Shown: one piece after another, positions 9,012 to 18,302 of the stretch | Layout of the letters: each line of letters starts with the position of its first letter | Position numbering within the stretch: the stretch's first letter is position 1 | Assembly (NCBI RefSeq): GCF_030378205.1 | Contig: NZ_CP127385.1 | Coordinates: 7,604,001-7,668,000, forward strand | DNA from: Bradyrhizobium sp. NP1 | Lineage (GTDB): Bacteria > Pseudomonadota > Alphaproteobacteria > Rhizobiales > Xanthobacteraceae | DNA length: 64,000 nt | Direction of reading: 5' to 3' | Notes under the pieces: model-generated | Database searches by the model: none | What the model was told of the DNA's origin: nothing | The model's input: the letters and a program-made list of their open reading frames with translations, nothing else | Position numbers and translations under genes: made by a program

Positions 9012-10340
9012 CTATTCGGCCGCGAGCGCCAGCAGCGACTTCGGATTCGCCGACGACATCATGAAATCGGAGATGCGCGGCACGATTTCCGACTTGAATC
9101 GCGAGCCGTTGAACACGCCGTAATGTCCGACGCCCTTCTGCACATAGTGCACACGGCGATGCGCGGGGATCGATTTGCACAGGCCGTGGGTCGCTTCGGT
9201 CTGGCCGAGGCCGGAAATGTCGTCGTTCTCGCCTTCGACCGTCATCAGCGCCACGCGCATGATCCGGGTTGGATCGACCGGAATGCCGCGGTGGGTCATC
9301 TCGCCCTTGGGCAGCGCGTGACGGACGAACACCGTCTCCACCGTCTGCAGGTAATATTCCGCGGTGAGGTCCATCACCGCGAGATATTCGTCGTAGAAGT
9401 CGCGGTGCTTGTCGACGAGATCGCCGTCGCCCTTCACGAGGTGCGCGAACAACTGCTTGTGCGCGTCCATGTGGCGGTCGAGGTTCATCGAAATGAAGCC
9501 ATTAAGCTGCAGGAAGCCCGGATAGACGTCGCGCATCACGCCGGGATTCGGGAACGGCACCTTGGTGATGACGTTGCGGCGGAACCATTCGATGCCGCGC
9601 TCTTCCGCGACCTTGTTGACCGCGGTCGGGTTGCGGCGGGTATCGATCGGTCCGCCCATCAGCGTCATCGAGATCGGCACGAAGGGGTCGCGCCGCGCTT
9701 CCATGATGGAAACCGCCGCCACCACCGGCACCGACGGCTGGCACACCGCAATGACGTGCATGTTGCCGCCGAGCTCGTGCAGCATCTCGATGATATAATC
9801 GACATAGTCGTCGAGATCGAAACGGCCCGCCGCCAGCGGCACCATGCGGGCGTCCGCCCAATCGGTGATGTAGACCTCGTGGGTCGGCAGGAACGCTTCC
9901 ACCGTGCCGCGCAAGAGCGTCGCATAGTGGCCGGACATCGGCGCCACGATCAGCACCCGCGGCTGCGGATGGCGCAACGGCCGGGTCAGCTTGCGGTCGA
10001 AGTAGAGCAGCCGGCAGAACGGCTTTTCCCAGACGGTGCGGATCTCGACTGCCGTACGGATGCCATTGACCTCAGTGTCGTGGATGCCCCATTCCGGCTT
10101 GCCGTAGCGGCGCGTGGTGCGCTCGAACAGTTCGCAGGCCGCCGCCACCGACTTGCCGAACTCGGTGTGCGACCATGGATTGAGCGGGTTCTGGAACAGG
10201 ATCTTGGTCGCGTCCGTCACCGCCCGCGCCGGGTTGAGCGACGCATGCGCCATCTCGTACATCCAGTACATCGGCGTCGTCAGCGCCGGACTGCCTTGGC
10301 CCGCTAATGGCGGCGCATTACCAAATTCGCCTATCGGCAT
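9012..10340 (-). CDS. phaZ: Intracellular polyhydroxyalkanoate depolymerase
   Basis: A 442-residue alpha/beta hydrolase that mobilises intracellular polyhydroxybutyrate granules. It matches the PhaZ family in length and in its opening (TPMYWMYEMAHASLNPARAV), in the central WADARMVPLAAGRFDLDDYVDYIIEML block, and in HVIAVCQPSVPVVAAVS, where the nucleophile is Cys in place of Ser, as usual for this intracellular family. The C-terminal half carries VEGENDDISG and the HYGVFNGSRFK region with the likely catalytic Asp and His. The start at 10340 (MPIGEF) leaves a typical short N-terminal arm; Met codons 23 and 26 are alternatives. It stands alone here; phaC lies 50 kb away. Confidence 0.92.
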   Translation of the reverse strand: MPIGEFGNAPPLAGQGSPALTTPMYWMYEMAHASLNPARAVTDATKILFQNPLNPWSHTEFGKSVAAACELFERTTRRYGKPEWGIHDTEVNGIRTAVEIRTVWEKPFCRLLYFDRKLTRPLRHPQPRVLIVAPMSGHYATLLRGTVEAFLPTHEVYITDWADARMVPLAAGRFDLDDYVDYIIEMLHELGGNMHVIAVCQPSVPVVAAVSIMEARRDPFVPISMTLMGGPIDTRRNPTAVNKVAEERGIEWFRRNVITKVPFPNPGVMRDVYPGFLQLNGFISMNLDRHMDAHKQLFAHLVKGDGDLVDKHRDFYDEYLAVMDLTAEYYLQTVETVFVRHALPKGEMTHRGIPVDPTRIMRVALMTVEGENDDISGLGQTEATHGLCKSIPAHRRVHYVQKGVGHYGVFNGSRFKSEIVPRISDFMMSSANPKSLLALAAE

Positions 10341-10464
10341 TATCGCTCAATCCCCTTTTGCATCGCAGCATAATGCCGAATGCGTAATATTGCGTCAATG
10401 TGAAGATGGGCTTGTCCCGCCACGGGCGCCACCGCAGAAGCCCGGAAATCCACGGGAAAGTGAC

Positions 10465-11289
10465 CTATTCCCCACCCGCCAGCAGCGATCCGTGAATGCG
10501 GGCGCTCCGCAAAAGGGCAAGGAATGCCGCAAACGACGCCAGGAGCAGCGCGGCATTGATCGCCAGCGCATAGAGCATCAGGTCGATCCGGAAGACGCCC
10601 CCGATCAGGAGCGCCCGCATGCCCTCGAACACGTAGGTCGGCGGCAGCGCCCAGGCGATGACCTGCAGCCAGTGCGGCAGCACACTGACCGGATAATAGA
10701 TGCAGGCGAGCGGCATCACCGCGAACATCAGCGTCCAGACGATGCTCTCGGCCCCCAGCCCGTTGCGCAGCACGAGCCCGGACACGAAGATTCCGACCGA
10801 CCAGCTCGTGAAGATCAGGTTGCAGAAGAAGGCGATCAGCGGCAGGCCTAGCGCATAGAAATTGAAGTGAAACAGGAATAGCGCGAGCAGCGTCATCGGG
10901 ATCACGCCGATCGCGAGCCGGATCAGGCTCATCGCCATCAGCGCCAGCAGGAACTCGACCGGCTTGAGCGGGCTCATCATCAGGTTGCCGAGATTGCGCG
11001 CCCACATCTCTTCCAGGAACGAGATCGAAAAGCCGAGCTGGCCGCGGAACAGGATGTCCCACAGGATGACCGCGCCGATCAGCGTGCCGCCGGCGCGGGC
11101 GAAGAAACCGGCATTGGCGGCGATATAGGTTTGCAGGAAACCCCAGGTGATCACCTGGAGCGCCGGCCAGTACAACAATTCGAGCAGCCGCGGCCACGAC
11201 GACATCAGCAGGTACCAGTAGCGCAGGATCATCGCGCCGATGCGGTGCGGCGCGATGCCGCCATTCCGGCGGACCGCAAGCTCGCTCAT
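10465..11289 (-). CDS. ABC-2 type transporter permease
   Basis: A 274-residue integral membrane subunit with six predicted helices and the ABC-2 signature region PPTYVFEGMRALLIGGVF near the C-terminus. The start ATG overlaps the stop of the upstream ATPase gene by four bases, so the two are translationally coupled and form one exporter. It resembles the NodJ/drug-exporter type of ABC-2 permease. The substrate cannot be inferred. Confidence 0.9.
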   Translation of the reverse strand: MSELAVRRNGGIAPHRIGAMILRYWYLLMSSWPRLLELLYWPALQVITWGFLQTYIAANAGFFARAGGTLIGAVILWDILFRGQLGFSISFLEEMWARNLGNLMMSPLKPVEFLLALMAMSLIRLAIGVIPMTLLALFLFHFNFYALGLPLIAFFCNLIFTSWSVGIFVSGLVLRNGLGAESIVWTLMFAVMPLACIYYPVSVLPHWLQVIAWALPPTYVFEGMRALLIGGVFRIDLMLYALAINAALLLASFAAFLALLRSARIHGSLLAGGE

Positions 11290-12077
11290 GTCGCGGCCTC
11301 CCGCGTGCGGCCGCGCGCGACGTCGAGAAACACCTCCTCCAGCGTCGTCCGGTTGTAGCGCGCCATGATCGCCGGCGGGCTGTCGTCATCCTCGATGCGG
11401 CCGCGCTTCAGGATGATGACGCGGTCGCAGAGCCGCTCCACCTCGAGCATGTTGTGGGAGGCGAGCAGGATCGTCGCGCTATGGCGCTTGCGATAATCTT
11501 CCAGGTGCTGCCGCACCCAGTCGGCCGTATCGGGGTCGAGCGAGGCGGTCGGCTCGTCGAGCAGGAGCAATTCGGGCCGGTTGATCAGCGCCTTCGCCAG
11601 CGCCACGCGCGTCTTCTGTCCCGCCGACAGCTTGCCGTTGGCGCGATCGAGGAATTCGGTCAGATCGAGATCGGCGGCAAGCTCCGCGATCCGCTCGCGC
11701 AAGTCCGCGACCGCATAGAGGCGGCCGAACACGGTGAGGTTCTGCCGCACCGTAAGCCGCATCGGCATGTCGACATAGGGGCTCTCGAAGTTCATCCGCC
11801 CGAGCACCGCAGCGCTTTCCTCCGGCATGGCATGGCCGAGCACCCGGACGCGGCCGGAGGTCGGCAGCACCAGGCCCATGATCATCGCGATCGTCGTGGT
11901 CTTGCCGGCGCCGTTGCCGCCGAGCAGGCCGGTGATGCTGCCGCGCCTGATCGAGAAGGAGAGATCGTCGACGGCGCGCGTCGTCTTGTAGATCTTGATG
12001 AGGTGCGAAACCTCGATCGCCGGCCCGGAAGAGCCGGCGCGAGGCTGCGAAACGGCGAGTGCGTCAATTTGCGCCAT
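11286..12077 (-). CDS. ABC transporter ATP-binding protein
   Basis: ATPase partner of the downstream ABC-2 permease. Visible motifs are Walker A GGNGAGKTTT, Q-loop region MNFESPYVDMP, signature LSAGQKTRVALAKAL, Walker B LLLLDEPTASLDPD and the H-loop ILLASHNMLEVERL. The signature LSAGQ replaces the common LSGGQ, which is frequent in ABC-2 exporters. The length is 263 aa. The ATG at 12077 is about 110 bases from the divergent regS start. Confidence 0.93.
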   Translation of the reverse strand: MAQIDALAVSQPRAGSSGPAIEVSHLIKIYKTTRAVDDLSFSIRRGSITGLLGGNGAGKTTTIAMIMGLVLPTSGRVRVLGHAMPEESAAVLGRMNFESPYVDMPMRLTVRQNLTVFGRLYAVADLRERIAELAADLDLTEFLDRANGKLSAGQKTRVALAKALINRPELLLLDEPTASLDPDTADWVRQHLEDYRKRHSATILLASHNMLEVERLCDRVIILKRGRIEDDDSPPAIMARYNRTTLEEVFLDVARGRTREAAT

Positions 12078-12189
12078 CAGCGTCGTTCATTGGGCCATCA
12101 CGGCGGGGAGCGCAAGGCTCCCAGCGACGTTTCGCATGCGGGTAGGCACGTTTGTGATCGCCGCAGGATCATGCTCTAAAGCTTGGCCC

Positions 12190-13509
12190 ATGACCGACAT
12201 CGCCGCCTCCGATTTCCGCCATCCGCGCCGCCATGTCCGGCTCGACACCATCCTGCGGCTGCGCTGGCTTGCCGCGCTCGGACAATTGGCGGCGATCTTC
12301 ATCGTCGCACAGGGCCTCGAATTCGATGTCCCGATCGTGCCCTGCATCGCCGTCATCGGCGCCGCCGCCGCACTCAATCTCGCGCTGCAGATCGCCTTCA
12401 ATCCGATGCAGCGGCTGGAACCGGTCTATGCCGCCGCACTGTTGGCGCTCAATATCGTCGAGCTCGGGGCGCTGCTCTATTTCACCGGCGGCCTGGAAAA
12501 CCCGTTCTCGTTCCTGTTCCTGGTCCCGGTGCTGATTTCCGCGACCGCGCTGCCGGTGCGGCTCACGATCGCGCTCGGCCTGCTCGCCGTGGCCTGCGCC
12601 TCGGTGCTGGTGTTCTTCCACCTGCCGCTGCCCTGGGATTCCGACGAGCCGCTGATGCTGCCGCCGATCTATCTGTTGGGGGTCTGGCTCTCGATCGTGC
12701 TCGCGATCGGCGTCACCAGCCTCTACGCCTTCCAGGTGACGGAGGAGGCGCGCAAGCTGTCCGACGCGCTGGCCGCGACCGAGCTGGTGCTGACGCGCGA
12801 GCAGCATCTCACCCAGATCGACGGGCTTGCCGCCGCCGCCGCGCACGAGCTCGGCACCCCGCTCGCGACCATCTTCCTGATCGCCAAGGAGCTGGAGAAG
12901 ACCGTCAAGGATGGCCAGATCGCCGGCGAACTGAAGATGCTGCGCGAGCAGGCGCAGCGCTGCCGCGACATCCTTGCCAAGATCACCGAGCTGTCCTCCA
13001 GCGGCGCGCCGTTCGACAACATGAAGCTGTCGACGCTGATCGAGGAGGCGGTGGCACCGCATCGCGATTTCGGCGTCGCCATCAAGGTGCGCATCGCGGT
13101 CGCACCGACCCGCGAGCCGGTCGGCGCGCGCAATCCTGCGATTCTCTACGGCGTCGGCAACATCCTGGAGAACGCCGTCGATTTTGCGCGCTCGGCCGTG
13201 GAGGTGAACGCCTGGTGGAATAACGACATCGTCGAGATCGAGATTTCCGACGACGGGCCGGGCATCGCACCCGACCTGCTGAACCGGATCGGCGAGCCGT
13301 ATCTGTCACGGCGCCGCGGCGCCGATGACAACCAGGGCCATCAGGGGCTGGGACTGGGCGTGTTTATCGCCCGCACCTTGCTGGAGCGCACCGGCGCCAA
13401 GGTGTCGTTCGCCAACCGGACATTTCCCGATCACGGCGCGGTGGTGCAGATCATCTGGCCGCGCAGCCAGTTCGAGGAGTCCGAAAGCGCGCCAGACGCG
13501 ACATCCTGA
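12190..13509 (+). CDS. regS: Redox-sensing histidine kinase, RegB/PrrB/ActS family
   Basis: Membrane kinase of the global redox two-component system that in bradyrhizobia is called RegSR and in Rhodobacter RegBA. Six hydrophobic segments occupy residues 25-185. The heptapeptide GGLENPF at residues 100-106 is the family's quinone-sensing GGXXNPF motif. The phosphorylated His is H219 in AAAHELGTPLA, and a redox-switch cysteine sits at C258 in QRCRDIL, matching the roughly 40-residue spacing of H225 and C265 in R. capsulatus RegB. The C-terminal ATPase has N (GNILENAVDFA), DDGPGIA and GLGLGVFIA boxes. The ATG at 12190 begins MTDIAASDF; 439 aa. regR follows 116 bases downstream. Confidence 0.95.
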   Translation: MTDIAASDFRHPRRHVRLDTILRLRWLAALGQLAAIFIVAQGLEFDVPIVPCIAVIGAAAALNLALQIAFNPMQRLEPVYAAALLALNIVELGALLYFTGGLENPFSFLFLVPVLISATALPVRLTIALGLLAVACASVLVFFHLPLPWDSDEPLMLPPIYLLGVWLSIVLAIGVTSLYAFQVTEEARKLSDALAATELVLTREQHLTQIDGLAAAAAHELGTPLATIFLIAKELEKTVKDGQIAGELKMLREQAQRCRDILAKITELSSSGAPFDNMKLSTLIEEAVAPHRDFGVAIKVRIAVAPTREPVGARNPAILYGVGNILENAVDFARSAVEVNAWWNNDIVEIEISDDGPGIAPDLLNRIGEPYLSRRRGADDNQGHQGLGLGVFIARTLLERTGAKVSFANRTFPDHGAVVQIIWPRSQFEESESAPDATS

Positions 13510-13625
13510 CGCGCAACCTGGCCCCTGGTATTAAGGATGGCAGGGGCGTCCATCGACTTAAGGCGGCCTTGGCAGCGCCGCATTGGATCGCCATATGTTC
13601 ATGATCCGACCCAGAGGAATCCATC

Positions 13626-14180
13626 TTGAACGCAACCGCCGAACTCGCCAATCACGCCGACCGCTCGCTCTTGATCGTCGAGGACGACAAGCCGTTCCTG
13701 GAGCGGCTGTCGCGTGCGATGGAAAGCCGCGGCTTTGCGGTCACCTCCTGCGACACCGTGTCCGATGGGCTGGCGCAGATCGGCAAGGCCGCGCCGGCGT
13801 TCGCCGTGGTCGACCTCAGGCTCGGCGACGGCAACGGCCTTGACGTTGTCTCGGCGCTGAAGCGCAAGCGCCCCGAGGCGCGCGCCATCGTCCTGACCGG
13901 CTATGGCAACATCGCCACCGCCGTGACGGCGGTGAAGATGGGCGCGGTCGACTACCTCGCGAAGCCTGCCGACGCCGACGACGTGGTTAACGCGCTGCTT
14001 GCGACCGGCACGGAAAAATCCGAGCTGCCGCAGAATCCGATGTCGGCGGACCGCGTGCGCTGGGAGCACATCCAGCGCATCTACGAGATGTGCAACCGCA
14101 ACGTCTCAGAGACCGCGCGGCGGCTCAATATGCACCGCCGCACCCTGCAGCGGATCCTGGCCAAGCGCGCGCCGCGCTAA
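13626..14180 (+). CDS. regR: Redox response regulator, RegA/PrrA/ActR family
   Basis: A 184-residue two-domain regulator phosphorylated by the upstream kinase; in rhizobia the homologue activates fixR-nifA and other redox genes. The receiver domain has the acidic pair ED at 21-22, the phospho-acceptor D63 in VVDLRLGDG (same number as RegA), T in VLTGYG and K in LAKPADA. The C-terminal Fis-type helix-turn-helix VSETARRLNMHRRTLQRILAK is the family's highly conserved DNA-binding end. Translation appears to start at TTG 13626, because AGAGGA at 13613-13618 is correctly spaced and no in-frame ATG lies upstream. Confidence 0.95.
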   Translation: MNATAELANHADRSLLIVEDDKPFLERLSRAMESRGFAVTSCDTVSDGLAQIGKAAPAFAVVDLRLGDGNGLDVVSALKRKRPEARAIVLTGYGNIATAVTAVKMGAVDYLAKPADADDVVNALLATGTEKSELPQNPMSADRVRWEHIQRIYEMCNRNVSETARRLNMHRRTLQRILAKRAPR

Positions 14181-14227
14181 CACCCTTTCCAGCCGTTGTT
14201 GCGTTACGAGGACGCGCGGCAGCCGCG

Positions 14228-14713
14228 TCAGAATTCCGCATGTCCCTGCGGGTCGACCAGGCGGTTGATCGCCCGCGCGGCGGCAAGCCCAAAACGGACC
14301 GTCATCAATTTGCGGGTCGGCGCGGCGAGGCGATGCTCCGGCGCGTCGCACAGCATGTGCGCGCCATAGGCATCCGCGACGATCAGGCCGGTGTCTTCAG
14401 GGAAGATCTCGCAGGGCAGGTCCTGGGTGAAGGCGAAGAACAGCCGGTCGCAATGCATCCGGTAGTCCTGCCATTTCTGGTCGGCGCGCAGATCCTCCAC
14501 CGACGATTTGATCTCGACGATCCAGATGTCGCCGCGCTCGTTCAGCGCCACCAGGTCGGCACGCCGGCCCGACGGCAGCGGCAATTCGCTGACGCTGGCA
14601 AAGCCGAGCGAGCGCAGCAGCCGCGCGGTGCCGCGCGCGACCGCCAGCGCCGTTTCCGACTGGCGGCGGTCCGGCGGCGGCACGAGGTTGACCTGGCGGA
14701 GCGGTGATTCCAT
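14228..14713 (-). CDS. mmcB: MmcB family DNA repair protein
   Basis: A 161-residue protein matching the MmcB family, which in Caulobacter is SOS/mitomycin C-linked. It has a PD-(D/E)xK-like core: RRADLVALNERGDIWIVEIKSSVEDLRAD, where D, E and K form the expected nuclease-type triad, followed by QDYRMHCDRLFFAF. The gene is convergent with regR and leaves only about 47 bases between stops. Its ATG at 14713 is about 115 bases from the divergent glycoside hydrolase gene. Confidence 0.88.
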   Translation of the reverse strand: MESPLRQVNLVPPPDRRQSETALAVARGTARLLRSLGFASVSELPLPSGRRADLVALNERGDIWIVEIKSSVEDLRADQKWQDYRMHCDRLFFAFTQDLPCEIFPEDTGLIVADAYGAHMLCDAPEHRLAAPTRKLMTVRFGLAAARAINRLVDPQGHAEF

Positions 14714-14829
14714 CCGATCAGCCTAGCCGGTTTTGCCGTGGCCTGACAGCCGCAAAGGCGCCTAAGGGCGGCTCGCGGAACCGCCGCCGCTCTCGTGGCT
14801 TATTCCGCTGGCCGCCGCGAGATCCACGC

Positions 14830-16530
14830 ATGATCGACGACCTCTGGTACAAGAACGCAATCTTCTACTGCCTTTCCGTTGGCACCTATATGGACGCCAA
14901 TGGCGACGGGGTCGGCGATTTCAAGGGCCTGCTGCGTCGCCTCGACTACCTGCATGGGCTCGGGATCACGGCGATCTGGCTGATGCCGTTCCAGCCCTCG
15001 CCCGGGCGCGACGACGGCTACGACATCTCCGACTACTACGGCGTCGATCCCCGCTACGGCACGCTCGGCGACTTCGTCGAATTCACCCACGGCTGCAAGC
15101 AGCGCGGCATCCGCGTGATCATTGATCTTGTGGTCAACCACACCTCCGACCAGCACGCCTGGTTCAAGAGCGCGCGCAGCGCGAAGAATTCGCCCCATCG
15201 CAACTGGTATGTCTGGGCCGACAAGCGCCCGGCGAACGCGGGCACCGGCATGGTGTTTCCCGGCGTGCAGAAATCGACCTGGAGCCACGACAAGGAGGCC
15301 GGCGCCTGGTACTTCCACCGCTTCTATGATTTCCAGCCGGACCTCAACACGTCCAATCCGCTGGTGCAGGCGGAGATCCTCAAGATCATGGGCTTCTGGC
15401 TCCAGCTCGGCGTCTCCGGCTTTCGCATGGATGCGGTGCCCTTCGTGATCGCGACCAAGGGACCGAAGGTCAAGAAGCCGATCGAGCAGTACGACATGCT
15501 GCGCGCCTTCCGCGAATTCCTGCAATGGCGCGAGGGCGACGCCATCGTGCTGGCCGAGGCCAATGTGCTGCCGAAGACCGACATGGAATATTTCGGCGAT
15601 GACGGCGACCGCATGCACATGATGTTCAATTTCCAGGTCAACCAGCATTTGTTCTACGCGCTGGCTTCCGCCGACGGCCGGCCCCTGGCGAAGGCGCTCG
15701 CAGCCACCAAGCCGCGGCCCGCGACCGCGCAATGGGGCCAATTCCTGCGCAACCATGACGAGCTCGATCTCGGCCGCTTGACCAAGGCGCAGCGCGAGGT
15801 GGTGTTCAAGGCCTTCGGCCCCGACAAGTCCATGCAGCTCTATGGCCGCGGCATCCGCCGGCGCCTTGCGCCGATGCTGGGCGGCGACCGCCGCCGGATC
15901 GAGCTTGCCTACAGCCTGATGTGCACGCTGCCCGGAACGCCCGTGTTTCGCTATGGCGACGAGCTCGCGATGGGCGACAATCTCGATTTGCCCGAGCGCA
16001 ACTGCGCGCGGACGCCGATGCAATGGTCCACCGAGCCGAATGCCGGCTTCAGCGAAAGCAACAAGCCCTGCACGCCGCTCATCGACAAGGGCCCCTACGG
16101 CTACGAGCATGTCAACGCCGCCAAGCAGCGCCGCGATCCCGACTCCATGCTGAACTGGACCGAGCGCATCGTCCGGATGCGCAAGGAAGTCCCCGAGATC
16201 GGCTGGGGTGATTTCCAGATCATCGAAACGAGCGATCCGGCCGTCTTCGTCATGCGCTACGACTGGCGCAACAATTCCGTGCTCTTCGTCCACAATCTCG
16301 ACGAGAAGCCGCGCGAGATCGCGTTCGCAACCGGACTTCCGCGCGACGCCGGCAAGATGCTGGTCAACCTGCTCGCCGAAGACCACAGCCACGCGGACAA
16401 GCGCGGCCGCCACCGCATCGTGATCGAGCCCTATGGCTACCGATGGTACCGCGCCGGCGGCCTCGATTATCTCCTCAAACGCAGCGATATCGAGGTCGGC
16501 GGCGGTCGCAAGGGTTCTCATCCGGCCTGA
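14830..16530 (+). CDS. GH13 alpha-amylase family protein, trehalose synthase-like
   Basis: A 566-residue cytosolic GH13 enzyme most like the maltose/trehalose-interconverting group. The catalytic nucleophile Asp is in GFRMDAVPF, the acid/base Glu in VLAEANVLP, and the transition-state Asp in FLRNHDELDL. The conserved LVVNHTSDQHAWF and WSTEPNAGFS segments are also present. The ATG at 14830 (MIDDLWYKN) is preferred over the open frame from 14704. It lacks the C-terminal maltokinase domain found in some TreS proteins. Its last 13 bases overlap the convergent GH13 gene. Exact substrate specificity (isomerase or hydrolase) is inferred only. Confidence 0.88.
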   Translation: MIDDLWYKNAIFYCLSVGTYMDANGDGVGDFKGLLRRLDYLHGLGITAIWLMPFQPSPGRDDGYDISDYYGVDPRYGTLGDFVEFTHGCKQRGIRVIIDLVVNHTSDQHAWFKSARSAKNSPHRNWYVWADKRPANAGTGMVFPGVQKSTWSHDKEAGAWYFHRFYDFQPDLNTSNPLVQAEILKIMGFWLQLGVSGFRMDAVPFVIATKGPKVKKPIEQYDMLRAFREFLQWREGDAIVLAEANVLPKTDMEYFGDDGDRMHMMFNFQVNQHLFYALASADGRPLAKALAATKPRPATAQWGQFLRNHDELDLGRLTKAQREVVFKAFGPDKSMQLYGRGIRRRLAPMLGGDRRRIELAYSLMCTLPGTPVFRYGDELAMGDNLDLPERNCARTPMQWSTEPNAGFSESNKPCTPLIDKGPYGYEHVNAAKQRRDPDSMLNWTERIVRMRKEVPEIGWGDFQIIETSDPAVFVMRYDWRNNSVLFVHNLDEKPREIAFATGLPRDAGKMLVNLLAEDHSHADKRGRHRIVIEPYGYRWYRAGGLDYLLKRSDIEVGGGRKGSHPA

Positions 16531-18131
16531 TCGGGCGCCATCATCATCATGACACCCTCGTTGCCGCGCAGGTCCAGCACGCCCTCCACGCGCTCGCCCG
16601 TCCGGTCAAGGAAGGTCGAGAGCAGGATCTCGTTGCCGAAGCCGATCGCGCTCGAGGTCACCGACGCCGGCTCCGCGCCGAGGTTGAGCGCGATGACGAT
16701 CGGCTTTCCGCCGCCGCTCCGGCGGTAGAGCATAATGTCGCCCTGCGCCGCGACCGCCTCATAGGCGCCACCCACGAGTTGCGGCAGGCTCCTGCGCAAC
16801 GCGATCAGCGCCTTGTAGAGGTTGAGGATCGAGCCCGAATCCGCCTCGAGATTGGCGACGTTGTCCTGCCGGAAATCGTCGGCGAGCGGCAGCCACGGCG
16901 CGGCCTGCGAAAAGCCGGCATGCGCGGTGGCATCCCACTGCATCGGCGTGCGACAACCGTCACGGCCGACGCCGATGCCCGGCACGTTCTTCTCGAAGGG
17001 ATCGCGAACCTGTTCCGGCGCGATCGCGACCTGACGCATGCCGATCTCGTCACCATAGTAGAGCGTCGGCGTGCCGCGCAGCGTGAGCAGCAGCATGGCG
17101 GCGACGCGCGCCTGCGGCTGCCCGACGCGGCTTGCCACCCGCGGCCGGTCATGGTTGCCGAGGACCCAGTTCGGCCAGGCCCGCTCCGGCAGCGCCTTCT
17201 CGTAGTCGGCGATGATCCTCTCGATCGAACGCGCGCTCCACAGCGTCTGCAGCAGCGCGAAATTGAACGGCATCTGCGCGCCCGAAAGATCGTTGCCGTA
17301 ATAGGCGACGAGGCGGTGCAGCGGCAGATAGATTTCCCCGATCAGGACGCGCGCGTCGAACGCGTCGGTGACGCGCCGCATCTCGACGATCACCTCGTGC
17401 ACCTCGGGCTGGTCGGTGGAATATTGCGTCAGGATCTTTTCGTGCGGCGGCCGACCCTCGACATAGTGAGGATTGGGCGGGTTGTCGCGAAACTCCGCGT
17501 CCTTGATCAGATGCCAGATCACGTCGACGCGAAAGCCGTCGACGCCCTTGCCAAGCCAGAACCGCATCACCTCGTAGATCGCCTCGCGGACCTCGGGATT
17601 GCGCCAATTGAGGTCCGGCTGTTCCCTGAGAAAGGCGTGGTAGTAGTATTGGCCGCTCGCCTCGTCATAGGCCCAGGCACTGCCGCCGAATTCGGACAGC
17701 CAGTTGTTGGGCGGCACGCCATCGGCCTTGCCGTCGCGCCAGATGTACCAGTCGCGCTTCGGATTGTCGCGCGAAGAGCGGCTCTCGATGAACCAGGGGT
17801 GCTGATCGGAGGTGTGGTTGGGCACGAGATCGAGGATCAGCCGCAAGCCCAGGTCATGCGCGGCCTCGATCAGCGCGTCGAAATCCGCCATCGTGCCGAA
17901 CACGGGGTCGATGCCGGTGTAGTCTGAGATGTCGTAGCCGAAATCGGCCATCGGCGAGGGAAAGATCGGGGACAGCCAGATCGCGTCGATGCCGAGCGCC
18001 TTCAGGTAAGGCAGCCGCTCGATGATGCCCCTGATGTCGCCGATGCCATCCGCGCTGGTGTCCTGAAACGAGCGGGGATAGATCTGGTAGAAGACCCCAT
18101 GCCGCCACCATTCGCCGTCGCTGCGATCCAT
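16518..18131 (-). CDS. GH13 alpha-glucosidase
   Basis: A 537-residue GH13 enzyme resembling oligo-1,6/alpha-glucosidases of proteobacteria. Conserved regions in order: LDLVPNHTSDQHPWF, GVDGFRVDVIWHL with the nucleophile Asp, RVLIGEIYLPLHR with the acid/base Glu, and WVLGNHDRPRVA with the third Asp, followed by GTPTLYYGDEIGM and TPMQWDATAHAGFS. The start MDRSDGEWWRHGVFYQIYP at 18131 places the typical first strand directly after the start. The frame extends to 18299 with an unlikely Pro/Arg-rich leader. It is tail-to-tail with the trehalose synthase-like gene, so both sugar enzymes sit in one locus. Confidence 0.9.
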   Translation of the reverse strand: MDRSDGEWWRHGVFYQIYPRSFQDTSADGIGDIRGIIERLPYLKALGIDAIWLSPIFPSPMADFGYDISDYTGIDPVFGTMADFDALIEAAHDLGLRLILDLVPNHTSDQHPWFIESRSSRDNPKRDWYIWRDGKADGVPPNNWLSEFGGSAWAYDEASGQYYYHAFLREQPDLNWRNPEVREAIYEVMRFWLGKGVDGFRVDVIWHLIKDAEFRDNPPNPHYVEGRPPHEKILTQYSTDQPEVHEVIVEMRRVTDAFDARVLIGEIYLPLHRLVAYYGNDLSGAQMPFNFALLQTLWSARSIERIIADYEKALPERAWPNWVLGNHDRPRVASRVGQPQARVAAMLLLTLRGTPTLYYGDEIGMRQVAIAPEQVRDPFEKNVPGIGVGRDGCRTPMQWDATAHAGFSQAAPWLPLADDFRQDNVANLEADSGSILNLYKALIALRRSLPQLVGGAYEAVAAQGDIMLYRRSGGGKPIVIALNLGAEPASVTSSAIGFGNEILLSTFLDRTGERVEGVLDLRGNEGVMMMMAPDQAG

Positions 18132-18302
18132 TCGAAAACAACCACCCCTTGCGCCGCTCGCCCGCGAAGCAACGCGGCACGACGGATAAGGTTCATGATC
18201 ATCGGGTGACGACCTTTTCGGGGGCGGAGCCTGCATCCCCTCCCTTTTCGGCTTGGGAATGTCATCGGAACGGGCTAGCGTGGGTTTCCCTGGGGGCAAG
18301 CT

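Noticed and set aside
8241..10307. 688-codon plus-strand open frame
   Set aside because: It runs antisense through both the DUF45 gene and phaZ; composition is that of a mirror frame.
14800..17927. Long opposing frames over both GH13 genes (14800-16521 minus and 16443-17927 plus)
   Set aside because: Both are mirror frames of genes with intact catalytic motifs.
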